Assembly (NCBI RefSeq): GCF_013488225.1
Contig: NZ_CP041241.1
Span: 1,798,001 to 1,862,000 of the forward strand
Direction of reading: 5' to 3'
Length of the DNA: 64,000 nucleotides
From: Sinorhizobium mexicanum
GTDB taxonomy: Bacteria; Pseudomonadota; Alphaproteobacteria; Rhizobiales; Rhizobiaceae
The notes beneath the pieces were generated by a model, which was not told the origin of the DNA, searched no databases, and was given only the letters and a program-made list of their open reading frames with translations. The translations under genes and the position numbers were made by a program. Every line of letters starts with the position of its first letter. Position 1 is the first letter of the stretch. This document shows positions 16,796 through 29,483 of the stretch, piece by piece.

Positions 16796-17920
16796 CTACC
16801 GTCCGCGGTAGGTCAAAGTGGCCGGCGACATCGCCGAAAGCCGTTCCGTCTCCCGCGTCAAACGCTCGCGCAGCGGCGATCGGATGCACACCGGATCCGT
16901 TGTGCTCGCGTCGCCGGCAAGCGCCATCGCCTGGCAACGGCAGCCGCCGAAGTCGATTTGCTTGCGCTCGCAGCTGCGGCAAAGTTCCGGCATCCAGTCC
17001 TCGCCGCGATAGGCGTTGAAGGCGTCGCTCTCGTACCAGATCCCGGAGAGTGTGTCTTCGCGGACGGTCTTGAAGGTGAGGGTCGGGATCGTTTCGGCCG
17101 CGTGGCACGGAAGCACCCGGCCGGACGGCGTGACGTTCAGGCCGACACGGCCCCAGCCGCCCATGCACGCCTTCGGATATTTGGAATAATAGTCGGCCGG
17201 CACATAGTCGATCACCAGGATACCCTGATATTTTTCCCGTGCCGCGGCGACGGTTCGCGTGGCGTGCTCGACTTGTTCGCGCGTCGGCATGAGAGCCGCC
17301 TTGTTGCGCTCGGCCCAGCCGTGAAACTGCACCGTCGCGATCTCCACCCGCCGCGCGCCAAGCCGGATCGCAAGCTCGATCATGGCGTCGATCTCGCCCA
17401 TGTTCTGCCTGTGGCAGACAGCGTTGACCGTCAACGGGATGCCGGCGCCCGCCACCCAGTTTGCGACCGCCATCTTTCGTTCATGGCCACCCTTGTAGCC
17501 ACCGATCCGGTCGGCGCTTTCGGGCGAAACACCCTGGATCGACAACTGGATGTGGTCGAGACCGGCCTCGGCCAGATCGTTGATCCTGGTCTCCGTCAAA
17601 CCCACGCCCGATGTGATCAGATTGGTGTAAAGCCCCAGCGAAACCGCCGCCCGCGTCAGTTCGACAAGATCCCGTCGCGCCGCCGGCTCCCCGCCGGACA
17701 AGTGCAGATGCAGCACGCCGAGGTCGGCCGCCTGGCTGAAGACGCCGATCCATTCTTCGGTCGACAGCTCCTCGTTCCCCGGCGTCAGGGCGGTCGGGTT
17801 GGAGCAATAGGGGCAGGCCAGCGGACAGCGATGCGTCAGCTCCGCCAGCATCGCCATCGGCGGCGGCACGCGCTGAACAGGCGCGGCGGAACGGGCGGTT
17901 GAGATGATGGTGCTGCTCAT
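16796..17920 (-). CDS. pqqE: PQQ synthesis radical SAM protein PqqE
   Basis: A 374-residue radical SAM enzyme that joins the Glu and Tyr side chains of the PqqA peptide. The CxxxCxxC cluster motif is at Cys32, Cys36 and Cys39 (HRCPLACPYC); the C-terminal SPASM region carries further cysteines (CMGGWG, CHAAE, CRSCE, GGCRC). It is the last gene of pqqABCDE, overlapping pqqD by 4 bp (ATGA). Confidence 0.96.
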   Translation of the reverse strand: MSSTIISTARSAAPVQRVPPPMAMLAELTHRCPLACPYCSNPTALTPGNEELSTEEWIGVFSQAADLGVLHLHLSGGEPAARRDLVELTRAAVSLGLYTNLITSGVGLTETRINDLAEAGLDHIQLSIQGVSPESADRIGGYKGGHERKMAVANWVAGAGIPLTVNAVCHRQNMGEIDAMIELAIRLGARRVEIATVQFHGWAERNKAALMPTREQVEHATRTVAAAREKYQGILVIDYVPADYYSKYPKACMGGWGRVGLNVTPSGRVLPCHAAETIPTLTFKTVREDTLSGIWYESDAFNAYRGEDWMPELCRSCERKQIDFGGCRCQAMALAGDASTTDPVCIRSPLRERLTRETERLSAMSPATLTYRGR

Positions 17921-18213
17921 TCGACGATCTCCAGCAGACGGCGGATGGCAAGCTCCTGGGCGAAAGCCCTGACGTCGCCGGCGATCTCCGCGGCGGGGGC
18001 GTCGAACTTGGCGGCAAAGTCTTCGGCGATCCGGTCGAGGCTCCGCTTGCCGTCAAGCGCTTGCACGATTGCGACGGCAATATCGTCGAGCGCCATCGCC
18101 CGCTCCGGCGCCAACAGGACCATCTGGCCGCGAACCGGATCCTCGTGCATCCGCACGCCGCGTGCCAACTTGACGACGCTCGCCCCAGAAATCGCCGGCG
18201 TGTCGGCGCTCAT
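17917..18213 (-). CDS. pqqD: PQQ peptide chaperone PqqD
   Basis: A 98-residue RRE-fold peptide chaperone that presents PqqA to PqqE. It shows PVRGQMVLLAPERAMALDD and a helical C-terminus with AEDFAAKFDAP. The start at 18213 overlaps the pqqC stop (ATGA); a longer open frame upstream would read through pqqC and is not needed. Its length is normal for a stand-alone PqqD. Confidence 0.94.
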   Translation of the reverse strand: MSADTPAISGASVVKLARGVRMHEDPVRGQMVLLAPERAMALDDIAVAIVQALDGKRSLDRIAEDFAAKFDAPAAEIAGDVRAFAQELAIRRLLEIVE

Positions 18214-18980
18214 TCCGCCGCCTCCTTCGCCGTCGGATCGCCGACGACACCTTGCTCGCCGTCCCAGCCGCCCGGCGGAATCCGGCCAGGCATCACATAA
18301 GCGGAGTAAAGTGCGTCGAGCTGCGACCACAGAACATCCGTCTTGAAGGTGAGCGCCGCGGCGGCGGCATCCTGTTTTTCGGCCGTATCGGCGTGGTCGA
18401 GCACATAGGCCAGGCCGAATTCGACGTCGTGCGGCGCCTCCGTCAGTCTTTGCCGAAAGTAGGCGAGTGCCGCATCGTCCGCGAACGCATAGTGCTCAAG
18501 CAGCCCGGCGATGCGCTCCGAATGGATCTTGGGCGCAAAAAGCTCGGTCAGCGAGGAGGCCACCGCTTCGATGAGCGGCTTCTCGCGCACGAACGACACA
18601 TAGGCGTCGACAGCAAATCGGGTCGCAGGCAGGACGCCTCTGGTCGAAGCGACATAAGCGGGATCGAGGCCTACCGCTTCCGCGAGACGCAGCCAGCGGC
18701 GGATGCCGCCGCCCTCGTCGACGCTGCCGTCATGGTCTTCGATCCGCGAGCGCCAGGCACGACGCAGGTCCGGGTCGTCGCAACGCGACAGGAAGGCCGC
18801 GTCCTTCATCGGAATGCGGCTCTGGTAGTAGTAGCGGTTGATGACCCATGCCCGGACCTGCGTCATCGTTGCGCGGCCGCCGTGGAGCATCGCATGGAAG
18901 GGATGCTTATCGTGATAGCGTTCCTTGCCGATAGCCAGAAGGCGCGCGTGAAAATCTTGCCTGTCGCTTGCCGTCGTCAC
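18210..18980 (-). CDS. pqqC: Pyrroloquinoline-quinone synthase PqqC
   Basis: A 256-residue helical oxidase that performs the last ring closure and oxidation to PQQ without a metal. Family stretches YHDKHPFHAMLHGG, QVRAWVINRYYYQSRIP and the C-terminal LWSQLDALYSAYV are present. The start is GTG at 18980, overlapping the pqqB stop by 4 bp (GTGA), so translation is coupled. Confidence 0.96.
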   Translation of the reverse strand: MTTASDRQDFHARLLAIGKERYHDKHPFHAMLHGGRATMTQVRAWVINRYYYQSRIPMKDAAFLSRCDDPDLRRAWRSRIEDHDGSVDEGGGIRRWLRLAEAVGLDPAYVASTRGVLPATRFAVDAYVSFVREKPLIEAVASSLTELFAPKIHSERIAGLLEHYAFADDAALAYFRQRLTEAPHDVEFGLAYVLDHADTAEKQDAAAAALTFKTDVLWSQLDALYSAYVMPGRIPPGGWDGEQGVVGDPTAKEAAE

Positions 18981-19888
18981 AGCCGGATCTCCATGCCGTC
19001 GAATCCGACTTCAAAGCCGCGGTTTTCCACCGCGGCGCGCTCGGGACCAGCCCGCCAGATCGGGTTCGTGTTGTTGATGTGAATATAGACCTTTCGGCGA
19101 ATGTTGAGGCCCTCGAGTGCGTCTAGGCTGCCGCCGTCGCCGCTGATCGGCATGTGGCCCATGCGGCGGCCCGTCTTGCGCCCCGTACCGGTCGCGATCA
19201 TCTCACGGTCGGTAAAGAGCGTGCCGTCGAAGAACAGCGCGTCGGCATCCCGGAGGCGCGCAGCCAGGGCATCATTGATCATGGCGCAGCCCGGAATGTA
19301 ATAGACGCGTTCGTTCCCGGCCCTGAGCTCGATCCCGACCGTGTTTTCGCCCTCGACGTTCAGATCCGGTTCGCCTTCTTCGAGAAACAGCGGAACCTTG
19401 CCCGGAACGGCGAAGAGCCGCGCCTCGAGGTCGGGAAGTGGAGAGAAGGCTTCCTCGATCACGACGCTCCTCCTTGCAACCAGGTCCGGATCGAGGACGC
19501 CGAAGACCGGATTGTCGGCGATGATCTCGCCGACCGAGCTGGTGGAAAACACCGTCAACGGCTGTTTCTCCCGCAGAACGAGAAGCCCGGCCAGATGATC
19601 GATGTCGCCGTTGGTCAGCACCACGCTTTTGATCGGCGTGTGACGCAGGCGGCGCGGCTGCAGGAGACGATTGTCCTCAATCTGCTGGCGGATGTCCGGC
19701 GAGGCGTTGAAGACAGCCCAGGCTTCGCCATCGAGGCTGACAGCAAGGGATGATTGGCTTTGCGGCCTGACGGCGGAGCCCGGATCGCGCGCCATCGTGC
19801 AGTTCAGGCACCCGCAATTCCATTGTGGAAGACCGCCGCCGGCGGCCGCCCCCAGAACAATGATGCGAAGATCGGACGATTTCTTCAC
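18977..19888 (-). CDS. pqqB: PqqB, metallo-hydrolase of PQQ synthesis
   Basis: A 303-residue beta-lactamase-fold protein. It has the PqqB N-terminus IVLGAAAGGGLPQWNCGC and the metal-site stretch NGDIDHLAGLL near residue 95; the C-terminal HINNTNPI region is also typical. It is thought to hydroxylate the tyrosine during PQQ synthesis. The start is GTG 19888; the nearest good ribosome-binding site (AGGAGG) is 14 bases upstream, which is unusually far, so translation may be weak. It is 137 bp after pqqA, with a repeat element between. Confidence 0.95.
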   Translation of the reverse strand: MKKSSDLRIIVLGAAAGGGLPQWNCGCLNCTMARDPGSAVRPQSQSSLAVSLDGEAWAVFNASPDIRQQIEDNRLLQPRRLRHTPIKSVVLTNGDIDHLAGLLVLREKQPLTVFSTSSVGEIIADNPVFGVLDPDLVARRSVVIEEAFSPLPDLEARLFAVPGKVPLFLEEGEPDLNVEGENTVGIELRAGNERVYYIPGCAMINDALAARLRDADALFFDGTLFTDREMIATGTGRKTGRRMGHMPISGDGGSLDALEGLNIRRKVYIHINNTNPIWRAGPERAAVENRGFEVGFDGMEIRL

Positions 19889-19920
19889 CGGATTAACCCG
19901 ATCCTCCTATGGCCGTGTCT

Positions 19921-20028
19921 TAGAGCGGGATGAAATGCGTCGCTCTTCTGCCGGCATCCCGCTCTAATTTCTTGGAATGGATCACGGTCGCGATTTTGCG
20001 TCGAGCCGACCGGAACCATCGCGATCTA
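19921..20028. repeat. Intergenic repeat, family B, between pqqA and pqqB
   Basis: TAGAGCGGGATG (19921-19932) pairs perfectly with CATCCCGCTCTA (19955-19966), followed by a second weaker dyad up to GATCTAGA. The element runs into the pqqA stop codon (20026-20028). On the transcript it forms a stable hairpin directly after pqqA and could act as a partial terminator or 3' stabiliser, giving more pqqA than pqqBCDE message. Confidence 0.7.
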
Positions 20029-20121
20029 GAACAGGATCGGTTCATCCCCGTCCGCAGGAGCGTAGCGGGTGATTTCCATCGCGCAGCTGACTTCAATGAA
20101 TTTCGGTTTATGCCAGGACAT
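20026..20121 (-). CDS. pqqA: PQQ precursor peptide PqqA
   Basis: A 31-residue peptide. Glu16 and Tyr20 in MEITRYAPAD are the residues cross-linked to make PQQ; the N-terminus MSWHKPKF is typical. The start at 20121 has a strong GGAGGAGAC site. It is longer than the 23-24-residue PqqA of some species, with extra residues at the C-terminus. First gene of the pqq operon. Confidence 0.95.
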   Translation of the reverse strand: MSWHKPKFIEVSCAMEITRYAPADGDEPILF

Positions 20122-20474
20122 GTCTCCTCCATTCGTCCAGATGGTGTGTCGCCCTGGATTGCCGGCGCCTCGCAACCGGGCCGAACACGAAACAAGCTTC
20201 GCTCTTGACGAGCGCCGCTTGGGTGAAGAACCGGAACGGCCTGCCGCCGCACCGGCATTCCCGGCGTCGCCACCGCCGGGTTTTGAAACCGCTATCGCCG
20301 TAGACGGAACCTGACGGCGACCACAATCGGTGATCTCGTGCGAGGGTCCTCCACCCTCAATGTTGAATGGTATCAATCGTTCAGGGGCCTCACAATTAAG
20401 ACCAAGGTGGCGGTCGACACCACGTTTTCCTGCGACGGGAGCGCCAGCTTTGCGACCTTCCGTCGCCGCCCGGC
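20122..20474. promoter_or_regulatory. pqq promoter region
   Basis: 353 bp between cbbR (whose 3' end is at 20475) and pqqA, both on the minus strand. It must hold the pqqA promoter. I could not assign -35/-10 boxes with confidence and saw no open frame with a ribosome-binding site. Confidence 0.4.
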
Positions 20475-21416
20475 TCAACGGAACGCGTTCGCCGGATAGG
20501 GCTTGCTGACCACCGGCAGATATCGCGCACCCTGCGCCAGCAGGAACCGCTCGAAGGCCTGCATCGCCGGGGTCGTGACGCGGTCCGAGCGTGATACGCT
20601 GAACCACTGCCGGCGGATCGGCGTCTCGACCACGTCGAGTATGACCAACCGGCCGAGCCTCACCTCCTGCTCGATAGTATGAGCCGAGATAAAGGCAATT
20701 CCCAGACCAGCGATGACAGCCTGCTTGATTGTCTCGTTCGAGGCGATCTCCGTGCCGAGTTCCTCCAGCTTGTGCGGCGTGTCGCTCAGAAAGATCTCAA
20801 GCGAGATGCGGGTCCCCGAACCCTTCTCACGCACCAGGAACTGCTCCTGGGCAATCCGCTCCCGCGAAATTTCCAGGACGCCCGCGAGCGCGTGACCGGC
20901 GGAGGCGATGAAGACCAGCGGGTGGTCGCCGAACACCTCAGCGCGCACCTCGACGTCACGCGGTGGCCGCCCCATGAGGGCGATATCGATTTCGTGATCC
21001 CTCAACTTGGCGATGATCTCGGCGCGGTTGCCGATGAAGAGGTTGATCTCGATGCCCGGAACCTGATCGCGAAAGGCGGCAATCAGTTGCGGCGCGAAGT
21101 ATTTTCCGGTCGACACGACACCGAGACGCAACCGCCCGGTTCTGAGCCCCTTGATGGCACTGATCGAATCCTCGAGCCCGACGAGGCTGTCCTCAACCGC
21201 CCGCGCCGCCTCCAGGAAAGCAATACCGTAAGCAGTCGGAACCATGCCGTTGCGCGTTCTGTCGAACAGCGGGACGCCGGCGTCCCGTTCCAGCTGCTGA
21301 ATTTGCAGGGTGAGTGCCGGTCCGGTCACACGCAAGGCCTCCGCCGCGAGGTTGATCCTGCCCAGCCTGCAAATGGCCTCGACGATGCGGAGTTGGCGAA
21401 GGGTCACGTTGCGCAT
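20475..21416 (-). CDS. cbbR: LysR-type regulator CbbR
   Basis: A 313-residue LysR regulator. The helix-turn-helix is at residues 3-62 (LRQLRIVEAICRLGRINLAAEAL), then a linker helix and a co-inducer domain (about 93-295). It is divergent from the cbbFPTALSX operon across 103 bp, the standard arrangement for CbbR, which activates Calvin-cycle genes in response to phosphorylated intermediates. It keeps the full length of the family. Confidence 0.92.
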   Translation of the reverse strand: MRNVTLRQLRIVEAICRLGRINLAAEALRVTGPALTLQIQQLERDAGVPLFDRTRNGMVPTAYGIAFLEAARAVEDSLVGLEDSISAIKGLRTGRLRLGVVSTGKYFAPQLIAAFRDQVPGIEINLFIGNRAEIIAKLRDHEIDIALMGRPPRDVEVRAEVFGDHPLVFIASAGHALAGVLEISRERIAQEQFLVREKGSGTRISLEIFLSDTPHKLEELGTEIASNETIKQAVIAGLGIAFISAHTIEQEVRLGRLVILDVVETPIRRQWFSVSRSDRVTTPAMQAFERFLLAQGARYLPVVSKPYPANAFR

Positions 21417-21519
21417 GAGATGATAGAGTAAGTAAAGCTAACTTCGATAGTCAATCGAATAAATTTTACAAATCGTCCTTTTGCGCCATCCTTTCCTGGA
21501 CATCGTGGGAGGAGAGATC
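21417..21519. promoter_or_regulatory. cbbR-cbbF divergent promoter with CbbR-like dyads
   Basis: An AT-rich region in otherwise GC-rich DNA. TTCGAT (21443-21448) and ATCGAA (21454-21459) form a perfect dyad with a 5-bp spacer; AAGT (21430-21433) and ACTT (21441-21444) form a second one beside it. Two adjoining dyads fit a LysR activator/recognition pair. Assignment to CbbR is by position. Confidence 0.6.
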
Positions 21520-22569
21520 ATGTCAGGTGCAACTCTCGAGGCTTATCTCGCCTCACGTACGGCGAACGGCGACGATCTGGCGCCGGACGTGGCCGCAGTG
21601 ATCCAGAGGCTGGCAACGGCCGCCCTCGTCGTCCGTAAAATCATCAATCAGGGGGCGCTCGACACCGCGTTCAACGGTAGCCGCGGCGACAGCAATCCCG
21701 ACGGCGACCTGCAGAGGAATCTGGATGTCCTGTGCAACGAGCTCTTCCTGTCGTGCCTGCAGGGCGCACCGGTCGCATACTACGCCTCGGAAGAGCTGGA
21801 AAAGCCTGTCGCGCTCGATCCGACGGCGCGCCTCGCGGTTGCCATCGATCCGCTCGACGGCTCGTCGAACATCGACAACAACGTCTCCATCGGCACGGTT
21901 TTCTCCGTGCTGCCCGCTCTCAAGGGACCAGACTTGGACCCCACGCAGTCCTTTCTGCAGCCCGGAAACCAGCAACTGGCGGCCGGCTTCTTCGTCTACG
22001 GACCACAAACCACGCTTGTACTGTCACTTGGCAAGGGCACGGAGATTTTCATCTTCTCCAACCGGCTCGGATGCTTCGTAGAGGCCTACAAGTCGGTCGA
22101 CATCCCGGAGCGCACCAGCGAATTCGCCATCAACATGTCGAACTATCGGCACTGGGAAGAAGCGATCCGGCTCTATGTCGACGATTGCCTGGCAGGCTCG
22201 GAAGGCCCGCGCGAGCGGGACTTCAACATGCGGTGGATCGCCTCGCTGCTCGCCGAGGCCTATCGGATCCTGGTCTGCGGCGGGATATTCCTGTACCCCG
22301 CCGACGGCCGAAAAGGCTACGGCCAGGGCCGGCTGCGGCTGGTTTACGAGGCCAACCCGATCGCCTTCATCATCGAGAATGCCGGCGGCGCGGCCACAAA
22401 CTCGATCACGCGCGTTCTCGATCTCGTTCCGAAAAGCCTGCACCAGCGCGTACCGCTGGCTTTCGGCTCGCGCCGCGAAGTGGAGCGGGTCGCCCGCTAT
22501 CACGTCGACCCGAACATGATCGGCGAACGCGCACCGCTTTTCGGCAAGCGCGGTCTGTTTCGGGCCTAA
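21520..22569 (+). CDS. cbbF: Class I fructose-1,6-bisphosphatase (CbbF)
   Basis: A 349-residue FBPase/SBPase of the Calvin cycle. The metal-binding motif AIDPLDGSSNIDNN is near residue 110, and the C-terminal GGIFLYPADGRKGYGQGRLRLVYE is the substrate-site region. The start at 21520 has GGAGGAGAGATC upstream. First gene of the cbb operon; cbbP follows after 11 bp. Confidence 0.95.
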   Translation: MSGATLEAYLASRTANGDDLAPDVAAVIQRLATAALVVRKIINQGALDTAFNGSRGDSNPDGDLQRNLDVLCNELFLSCLQGAPVAYYASEELEKPVALDPTARLAVAIDPLDGSSNIDNNVSIGTVFSVLPALKGPDLDPTQSFLQPGNQQLAAGFFVYGPQTTLVLSLGKGTEIFIFSNRLGCFVEAYKSVDIPERTSEFAINMSNYRHWEEAIRLYVDDCLAGSEGPRERDFNMRWIASLLAEAYRILVCGGIFLYPADGRKGYGQGRLRLVYEANPIAFIIENAGGAATNSITRVLDLVPKSLHQRVPLAFGSRREVERVARYHVDPNMIGERAPLFGKRGLFRA

Positions 22570-22580
22570 AGGAGACCGGT

Positions 22581-23450
22581 ATGTCAGCCAAATACCCAAT
22601 CATATCGATTACCGGCTCCTCCGGCGCCGGCACCACGACGGTAAAAGACACCTTCGAGAAGATCTTCAAGCGCGAGAACATCTCGGCGTCCTTCATCGAA
22701 GGTGATGCTTTTCACCGCTACGACCGCGAAACCATGCGCCGCAAGATAGCGGACGAGAAAGCGCGAGGTGTCGATTTCACCCATTTCTCCGCCGAGGCGA
22801 ACGAGCTGGAAATCCTGGAAAGCGTCTTTGCCGACTATGGCCGGCGCGGCGTCGGGCGCACCCGTCACTACGTGCATGACGAAGGCGAGGCCGTGAAATA
22901 CGGGGCGGAACCCGGTACATTCACGAACTGGGAAGAGTTTGGCGACAGCGATCTCCTTTTCTACGAGGGATTGCATGGCTGTGCGGTCACCGACACGGTC
23001 AATCTGGCCCAGCATTGCGATCTGAAGATTGGCGTCGTTCCGGTGATCAACCTCGAATGGATTCAGAAGATCCATCGCGACAAGGCGACGCGCGGGTACT
23101 CCACCGAGGCCGTGACCGACACGATCCTGCGGCGCATGCCCGACTACGTGCACTACATCTGCCCGCAGTTTTCCCTGACAGATATCAATTTCCAGCGCGT
23201 GCCGATCGTCGACACGTCCAACCCCTTCATCGCCCGCTGGATACCGACGCACGCCGAATCCATCCTGGTCATCCGCTTCGCCAGACCGCAAAGCATCGAT
23301 TTCCCCTACCTGCTGTCGATGCTCAACAACAGCTTCATGTCACGCGCCAATTCCATCGTGGTGCCGGGCGACAAGCTCGATCTCGCCATGCAGCTGATCT
23401 TCACTCCGCTCATCCACAAGCTGCTCGAGCGCAAGCACCGCATGTCGTGA
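22581..23450 (+). CDS. cbbP: Phosphoribulokinase (CbbP)
   Basis: A 289-residue kinase making ribulose-1,5-bisphosphate. P-loop GSSGAGTTT is at residues 12-20, followed by [10 protein letters not shown] and the [13 protein letters not shown] and LFYEGLHGC stretches of bacterial phosphoribulokinase. The start at 22581 has AAAGGAGACC upstream. cbbT follows after 10 bp. Confidence 0.96.
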   Translation: MSAKYPIISITGSSGAGTTTVKDTFEKIFKRENISASFIEGDAFHRYDRETMRRKIADEKARGVDFTHFSAEANELEILESVFADYGRRGVGRTRHYVHDEGEAVKYGAEPGTFTNWEEFGDSDLLFYEGLHGCAVTDTVNLAQHCDLKIGVVPVINLEWIQKIHRDKATRGYSTEAVTDTILRRMPDYVHYICPQFSLTDINFQRVPIVDTSNPFIARWIPTHAESILVIRFARPQSIDFPYLLSMLNNSFMSRANSIVVPGDKLDLAMQLIFTPLIHKLLERKHRMS

Positions 23451-23460
23451 GGAGGACATC

Positions 23461-25548
23461 ATGAATGTTTCGCAGCAGATCGAAACCCGAGCCGCCGCAT
23501 CGGAACGCAACATGGCCGATGCCATCCGGTTTCTCGCCATGGATGCCGTTCAGAAAGCCAACTCCGGCCACCCCGGGATGCCGATGGGCATGGCCGACGC
23601 GGTGACCGTCCTCTTCAATCGCTACATCAAGATCGATCCCTCCCTGCCCGACTGGCCGGATCGCGATCGTTTCGTGCTTTCGGCCGGCCATGGGTCGATG
23701 CTCCTTTATGCCATCCATCACCTGCTCGGCTTTGCCGACATGCCGATGGCCGAGCTCTCGGCCTTCCGCCAGCTCGGCTCGAAAACGGCCGGCCATCCCG
23801 AATACGGCCATGCCCTCGGGATCGAGACCACCACCGGTCCGCTCGGCCAGGGAATTGCCACAGCCGTGGGCATGGCGATTGCCGAACAGATGATGGCCGC
23901 CCGCTTTGCGAGTTCGCTCTGCAACCACTTCACCTATGTCGTGGCCGGCGACGGCTGCCTGCAGGAGGGCATCAGCCACGAGGCGATCGACCTTGCCGGA
24001 CATCTGAGGCTGCGCAAGCTCATCGTGCTCTGGGACGACAACCGGATATCGATCGACGGGTCGACCGAACTCTCCACCTCCATGAACCAGCTTGCGCGTT
24101 TCCGCGCCGCCGGCTGGGACGCGCAGAGCGTCGACGGCCATGATCCCGACGCGGTGGCGAAGGCGATCGAGCGAGCGCACCGGACCCGCAAGCCATCGCT
24201 GATTGCCTGCCGCACCCGGATCGGCAAGGGCGCAGCCAGCATGGAAGGCTCGCACAAGACCCATGGAGCCGCGCTCGGCGACAAGGAAATCGCCGCAACG
24301 CGGGAGAAGCTCGCCTGGCCGCACCCGCCCTTCTTCGTGCCGCCCGAGATCAAGTCCGCCTGGCAAAGGGTGGCGGTCAGAGGTCGGGTGGCCCGCGAGG
24401 CATGGGAAATCCGGCTGGACGCTTCGCGCTCGAAGAGGCGCTACGAACAGACCATCGCTCGGGACCTGGGCGGGGGTGTAGCGGATCTGCTGGCAAAATT
24501 CCGAGTCGCGCACCGCAAGAGAGGCTCCAAGGTCGCCACACGGCAGGCCTCGCAGATGACGCTGGAAGTCGTCAATGGCGCGACCGGCTTGACGGTTGGT
24601 GGCTCCGCCGACCTGACCGGCTCGAACCTGACGATGACGTCCCAGACTCAACCCATTGTGCCCGGCAACTTCAAGGGCCGCTACCTGCATTACGGCATCC
24701 GCGAGCACGGCATGGCGGCCGCCATGAACGGCATCGCGCTTCATGGCGGCTTCATCCCCTATGGCGGTACCTTCCTTGTGTTTTCCGACTATGCGCGCGG
24801 CGCGATCCGTCTCTCGGCACTGATGGGGCTGCCCGTCATCTATGTGCTGACCCATGATTCCATCGGGCTCGGCGAGGACGGGCCGACCCACCAGCCGGTC
24901 GAACATCTGGCGATGCTGCGGGCCACTCCCAACCTCAATGTCTTCCGGCCCGCCGACATCATCGAAACTGCCGAATGCTGGGAGATTGCGCTTGGCGAGA
25001 AGAAGACGCCGAGCGTCCTTGCCCTCTCGCGACAGGCTCTGCCCATGCTGCGCCAGACGGATGGGGATGAAAACTTGTCGGCGCGCGGGGCTTATGTGCT
25101 GAAGGAAGCGCGCGGCCCCCGCGACGTCACGCTCCTTGCCACCGGGTCCGAGGTCGAGATCGCCGTCGTTGCGGCGGAACGCCTGCAGGCCGAGGAAGGT
25201 ATCGAAGCGGCGGTGGTCTCCATGCCTTGCTGGGAGAAGTTCGAGGCACAGGGCGCAGCCTATCAGAGGCAGGTCCTCGGCGATGCCCCGCGCATTGCCG
25301 TCGAAGCGGCCGGCCGCCTCGGCTGGGACCGCTGGATGGGCCCTGATGGGGCCTTCGTCGGTATGCTCGGCTTCGGTGCCTCGGCGCCGGCCGGAGACCT
25401 CTACCGCCATTTCGGCATCACCGCCGACCACATCGTCGCCGAAGCCTTGAACCTTGTCGGCCGGGATTTCGCGGGGTCGCCGCTCATGGCTGCCGTGACA
25501 GGCCCGCAGGCGGGCAAAGACCTCGCCAGATCATCGAAGGAGGCTTGA
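23461..25548 (+). CDS. cbbT: Transketolase (CbbT)
   Basis: A full-length (695 residues) thiamine-diphosphate enzyme for ribulose-5-phosphate regeneration. N-terminal [12 protein letters not shown], the ThDP/Mg motif [13 protein letters not shown] (near 163), GIREHGMAA and [18 protein letters not shown] are in order. The start at 23461 has GTGAGGAGGAC upstream. Its C-terminal end overlaps nothing; cbbA starts two bases after the stop. Confidence 0.96.
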   Translation: MNVSQQIETRAAASERNMADAIRFLAMDAVQKANSGHPGMPMGMADAVTVLFNRYIKIDPSLPDWPDRDRFVLSAGHGSMLLYAIHHLLGFADMPMAELSAFRQLGSKTAGHPEYGHALGIETTTGPLGQGIATAVGMAIAEQMMAARFASSLCNHFTYVVAGDGCLQEGISHEAIDLAGHLRLRKLIVLWDDNRISIDGSTELSTSMNQLARFRAAGWDAQSVDGHDPDAVAKAIERAHRTRKPSLIACRTRIGKGAASMEGSHKTHGAALGDKEIAATREKLAWPHPPFFVPPEIKSAWQRVAVRGRVAREAWEIRLDASRSKRRYEQTIARDLGGGVADLLAKFRVAHRKRGSKVATRQASQMTLEVVNGATGLTVGGSADLTGSNLTMTSQTQPIVPGNFKGRYLHYGIREHGMAAAMNGIALHGGFIPYGGTFLVFSDYARGAIRLSALMGLPVIYVLTHDSIGLGEDGPTHQPVEHLAMLRATPNLNVFRPADIIETAECWEIALGEKKTPSVLALSRQALPMLRQTDGDENLSARGAYVLKEARGPRDVTLLATGSEVEIAVVAAERLQAEEGIEAAVVSMPCWEKFEAQGAAYQRQVLGDAPRIAVEAAGRLGWDRWMGPDGAFVGMLGFGASAPAGDLYRHFGITADHIVAEALNLVGRDFAGSPLMAAVTGPQAGKDLARSSKEA

Positions 25549-25550
25549 CC

Positions 25551-28117
<2,567 letters not shown>

Positions 28118-28144
28118 CGGAACGCAAAGAGAAGGAGAATCCAC

Positions 28145-28534
28145 ATGCGTATCACCCAAGGATGCTTCTCGTTCCTGCCGGACCTGACAGACGAACAGAT
28201 AACTGCACAGGTGGAGTATTGTCTCGGCAAGGGATGGGCGATCGGCGTCGAGCATACCGATGACCCGCACCCCCGCAATACCTATTGGGAAATGTGGGGC
28301 AATCCGATGTTCGACCTGAAGGATGCCAAGGGCGTCATGATGGAGTTGGAGGATTGCCGCAAGGCTTATCCACAGGATTACATCCGCCTGAATGCCTTCG
28401 ATTCCAGCCGCGGCCTCGAGACCGTGACGATGTCCTTCATCGTCAACCGTCCCGACAACGAGCCGAACCTCAGGATGAGCCGGACGGAAAGCCGCGGTCG
28501 CAACCAGCGCTATGCCTGGGAAACGCAACGGTAG
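28145..28534 (+). CDS. cbbS: RuBisCO small subunit (CbbS)
   Basis: A 129-residue small subunit. It starts [19 protein letters not shown] and has [21 protein letters not shown]; the C-terminal extension with [21 protein letters not shown] is the red-type hairpin that lines the central solvent channel. The start at 28145 has AAGGAGAATCC upstream. Confidence 0.96.
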   Translation: MRITQGCFSFLPDLTDEQITAQVEYCLGKGWAIGVEHTDDPHPRNTYWEMWGNPMFDLKDAKGVMMELEDCRKAYPQDYIRLNAFDSSRGLETVTMSFIVNRPDNEPNLRMSRTESRGRNQRYAWETQR

Positions 28535-28547
28535 AAGGAGCAGGCAG

Positions 28548-29483
28548 ATGGCGATGCCGCAAGCCCAATCGAGCACCGAAAGCCTGCCGACATCGGTCGA
28601 TCTCGCCGAGGAATACAGGGCCTCCGGCGTCGCCGAAGTCCTCGACGAACTGGATCGAGAACTCGTTGGATTGAAACCAGTGAAGCGGCGGATCCGCGAG
28701 ACGGCAGCCCTGCTGCTCGTCGAGCGGGCCCGCCGGGCGATGGGCCTGACCCACGAGGCACCGTCGCTGCACATGAGCTTCACGGGCAATCCCGGTACTG
28801 GCAAGACAACGGTCGCCTTGCGCATGGCCAATCTGCTGCACCGGCTCGGCTATATCCGCAAGGGGCATCTGGTGTCGGTGACGCGCGACGACCTGGTCGG
28901 GCAATATATCGGCCATACGGCGCCCAAGACCAAGGAGATCCTGAAGAAGGCAATGGGTGGTGTGCTGTTCATCGATGAGGCCTATTACCTCTACCGTCCG
29001 GACAACGAGCGCGATTACGGCCAGGAAGCGATCGAGATCCTGCTGCAGGTGATGGAGAACAACCGCGACGATCTGGTCGTCATTCTCGCCGGCTACGCCG
29101 ACCGCATGGATCGATTTTTCGAGAGCAACCCGGGCTTCCGCTCGCGCATTGCCCACCATATCGATTTTCCCGATTACGACGACGGGGAGCTGCTGTCGAT
29201 CGCCGAGAGCATGCTTAGCCGTCAGGGCTATCGCTTCGACGCTAAGGCGACAGCGGTGATGGGCGACTACATCGCCCGGCGTCGACGCCAGCCGCATTTC
29301 GCCAATGCCCGCTCGATCCGCAACGCGCTGGACCGGGCGCGGCTGCGGCAGGCGAACCGACTGTTCGAGGAAACCGTCGGCCCCGTCGACGCCGAGCAGC
29401 TCTCAACCATCACGGCTCGGGACATTTCCGCAAGCCGCGTGTTCAGCATGGGTGAACCCAATCATCCGGAGACATCGTCATGA
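28548..29483 (+). CDS. cbbX: Red-type RuBisCO activase CbbX
   Basis: A 311-residue AAA+ ATPase that removes sugar-phosphate inhibitors from red-type RuBisCO. Walker A is GNPGTGKTT, Walker B is [11 protein letters not shown], and the pore-loop region [15 protein letters not shown] and sensor/arginine stretches (NPGFRSRI) are present. The start at 28548 has AAGGAG upstream; an upstream in-frame start would overlap cbbS. Its stop overlaps the rpe start (ATGA). Confidence 0.96.
   Translation: MAMPQAQSSTESLPTSVDLAEEYRASGVAEVLDELDRELVGLKPVKRRIRETAALLLVERARRAMGLTHEAPSLHMSFTGNPGTGKTTVALRMANLLHRLGYIRKGHLVSVTRDDLVGQYIGHTAPKTKEILKKAMGGVLFIDEAYYLYRPDNERDYGQEAIEILLQVMENNRDDLVVILAGYADRMDRFFESNPGFRSRIAHHIDFPDYDDGELLSIAESMLSRQGYRFDAKATAVMGDYIARRRRQPHFANARSIRNALDRARLRQANRLFEETVGPVDAEQLSTITARDISASRVFSMGEPNHPETSS

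Noticed and set aside
16541..17902. Plus-strand open frame of about 450 codons opposite pqqE
   Set aside because: pqqE has a complete radical SAM pattern; the opposite frame is an artefact of high GC codon use.
23410..25431. Minus-strand open frame of about 670 codons
   Set aside because: It is antisense to a full transketolase gene with all cofactor motifs.
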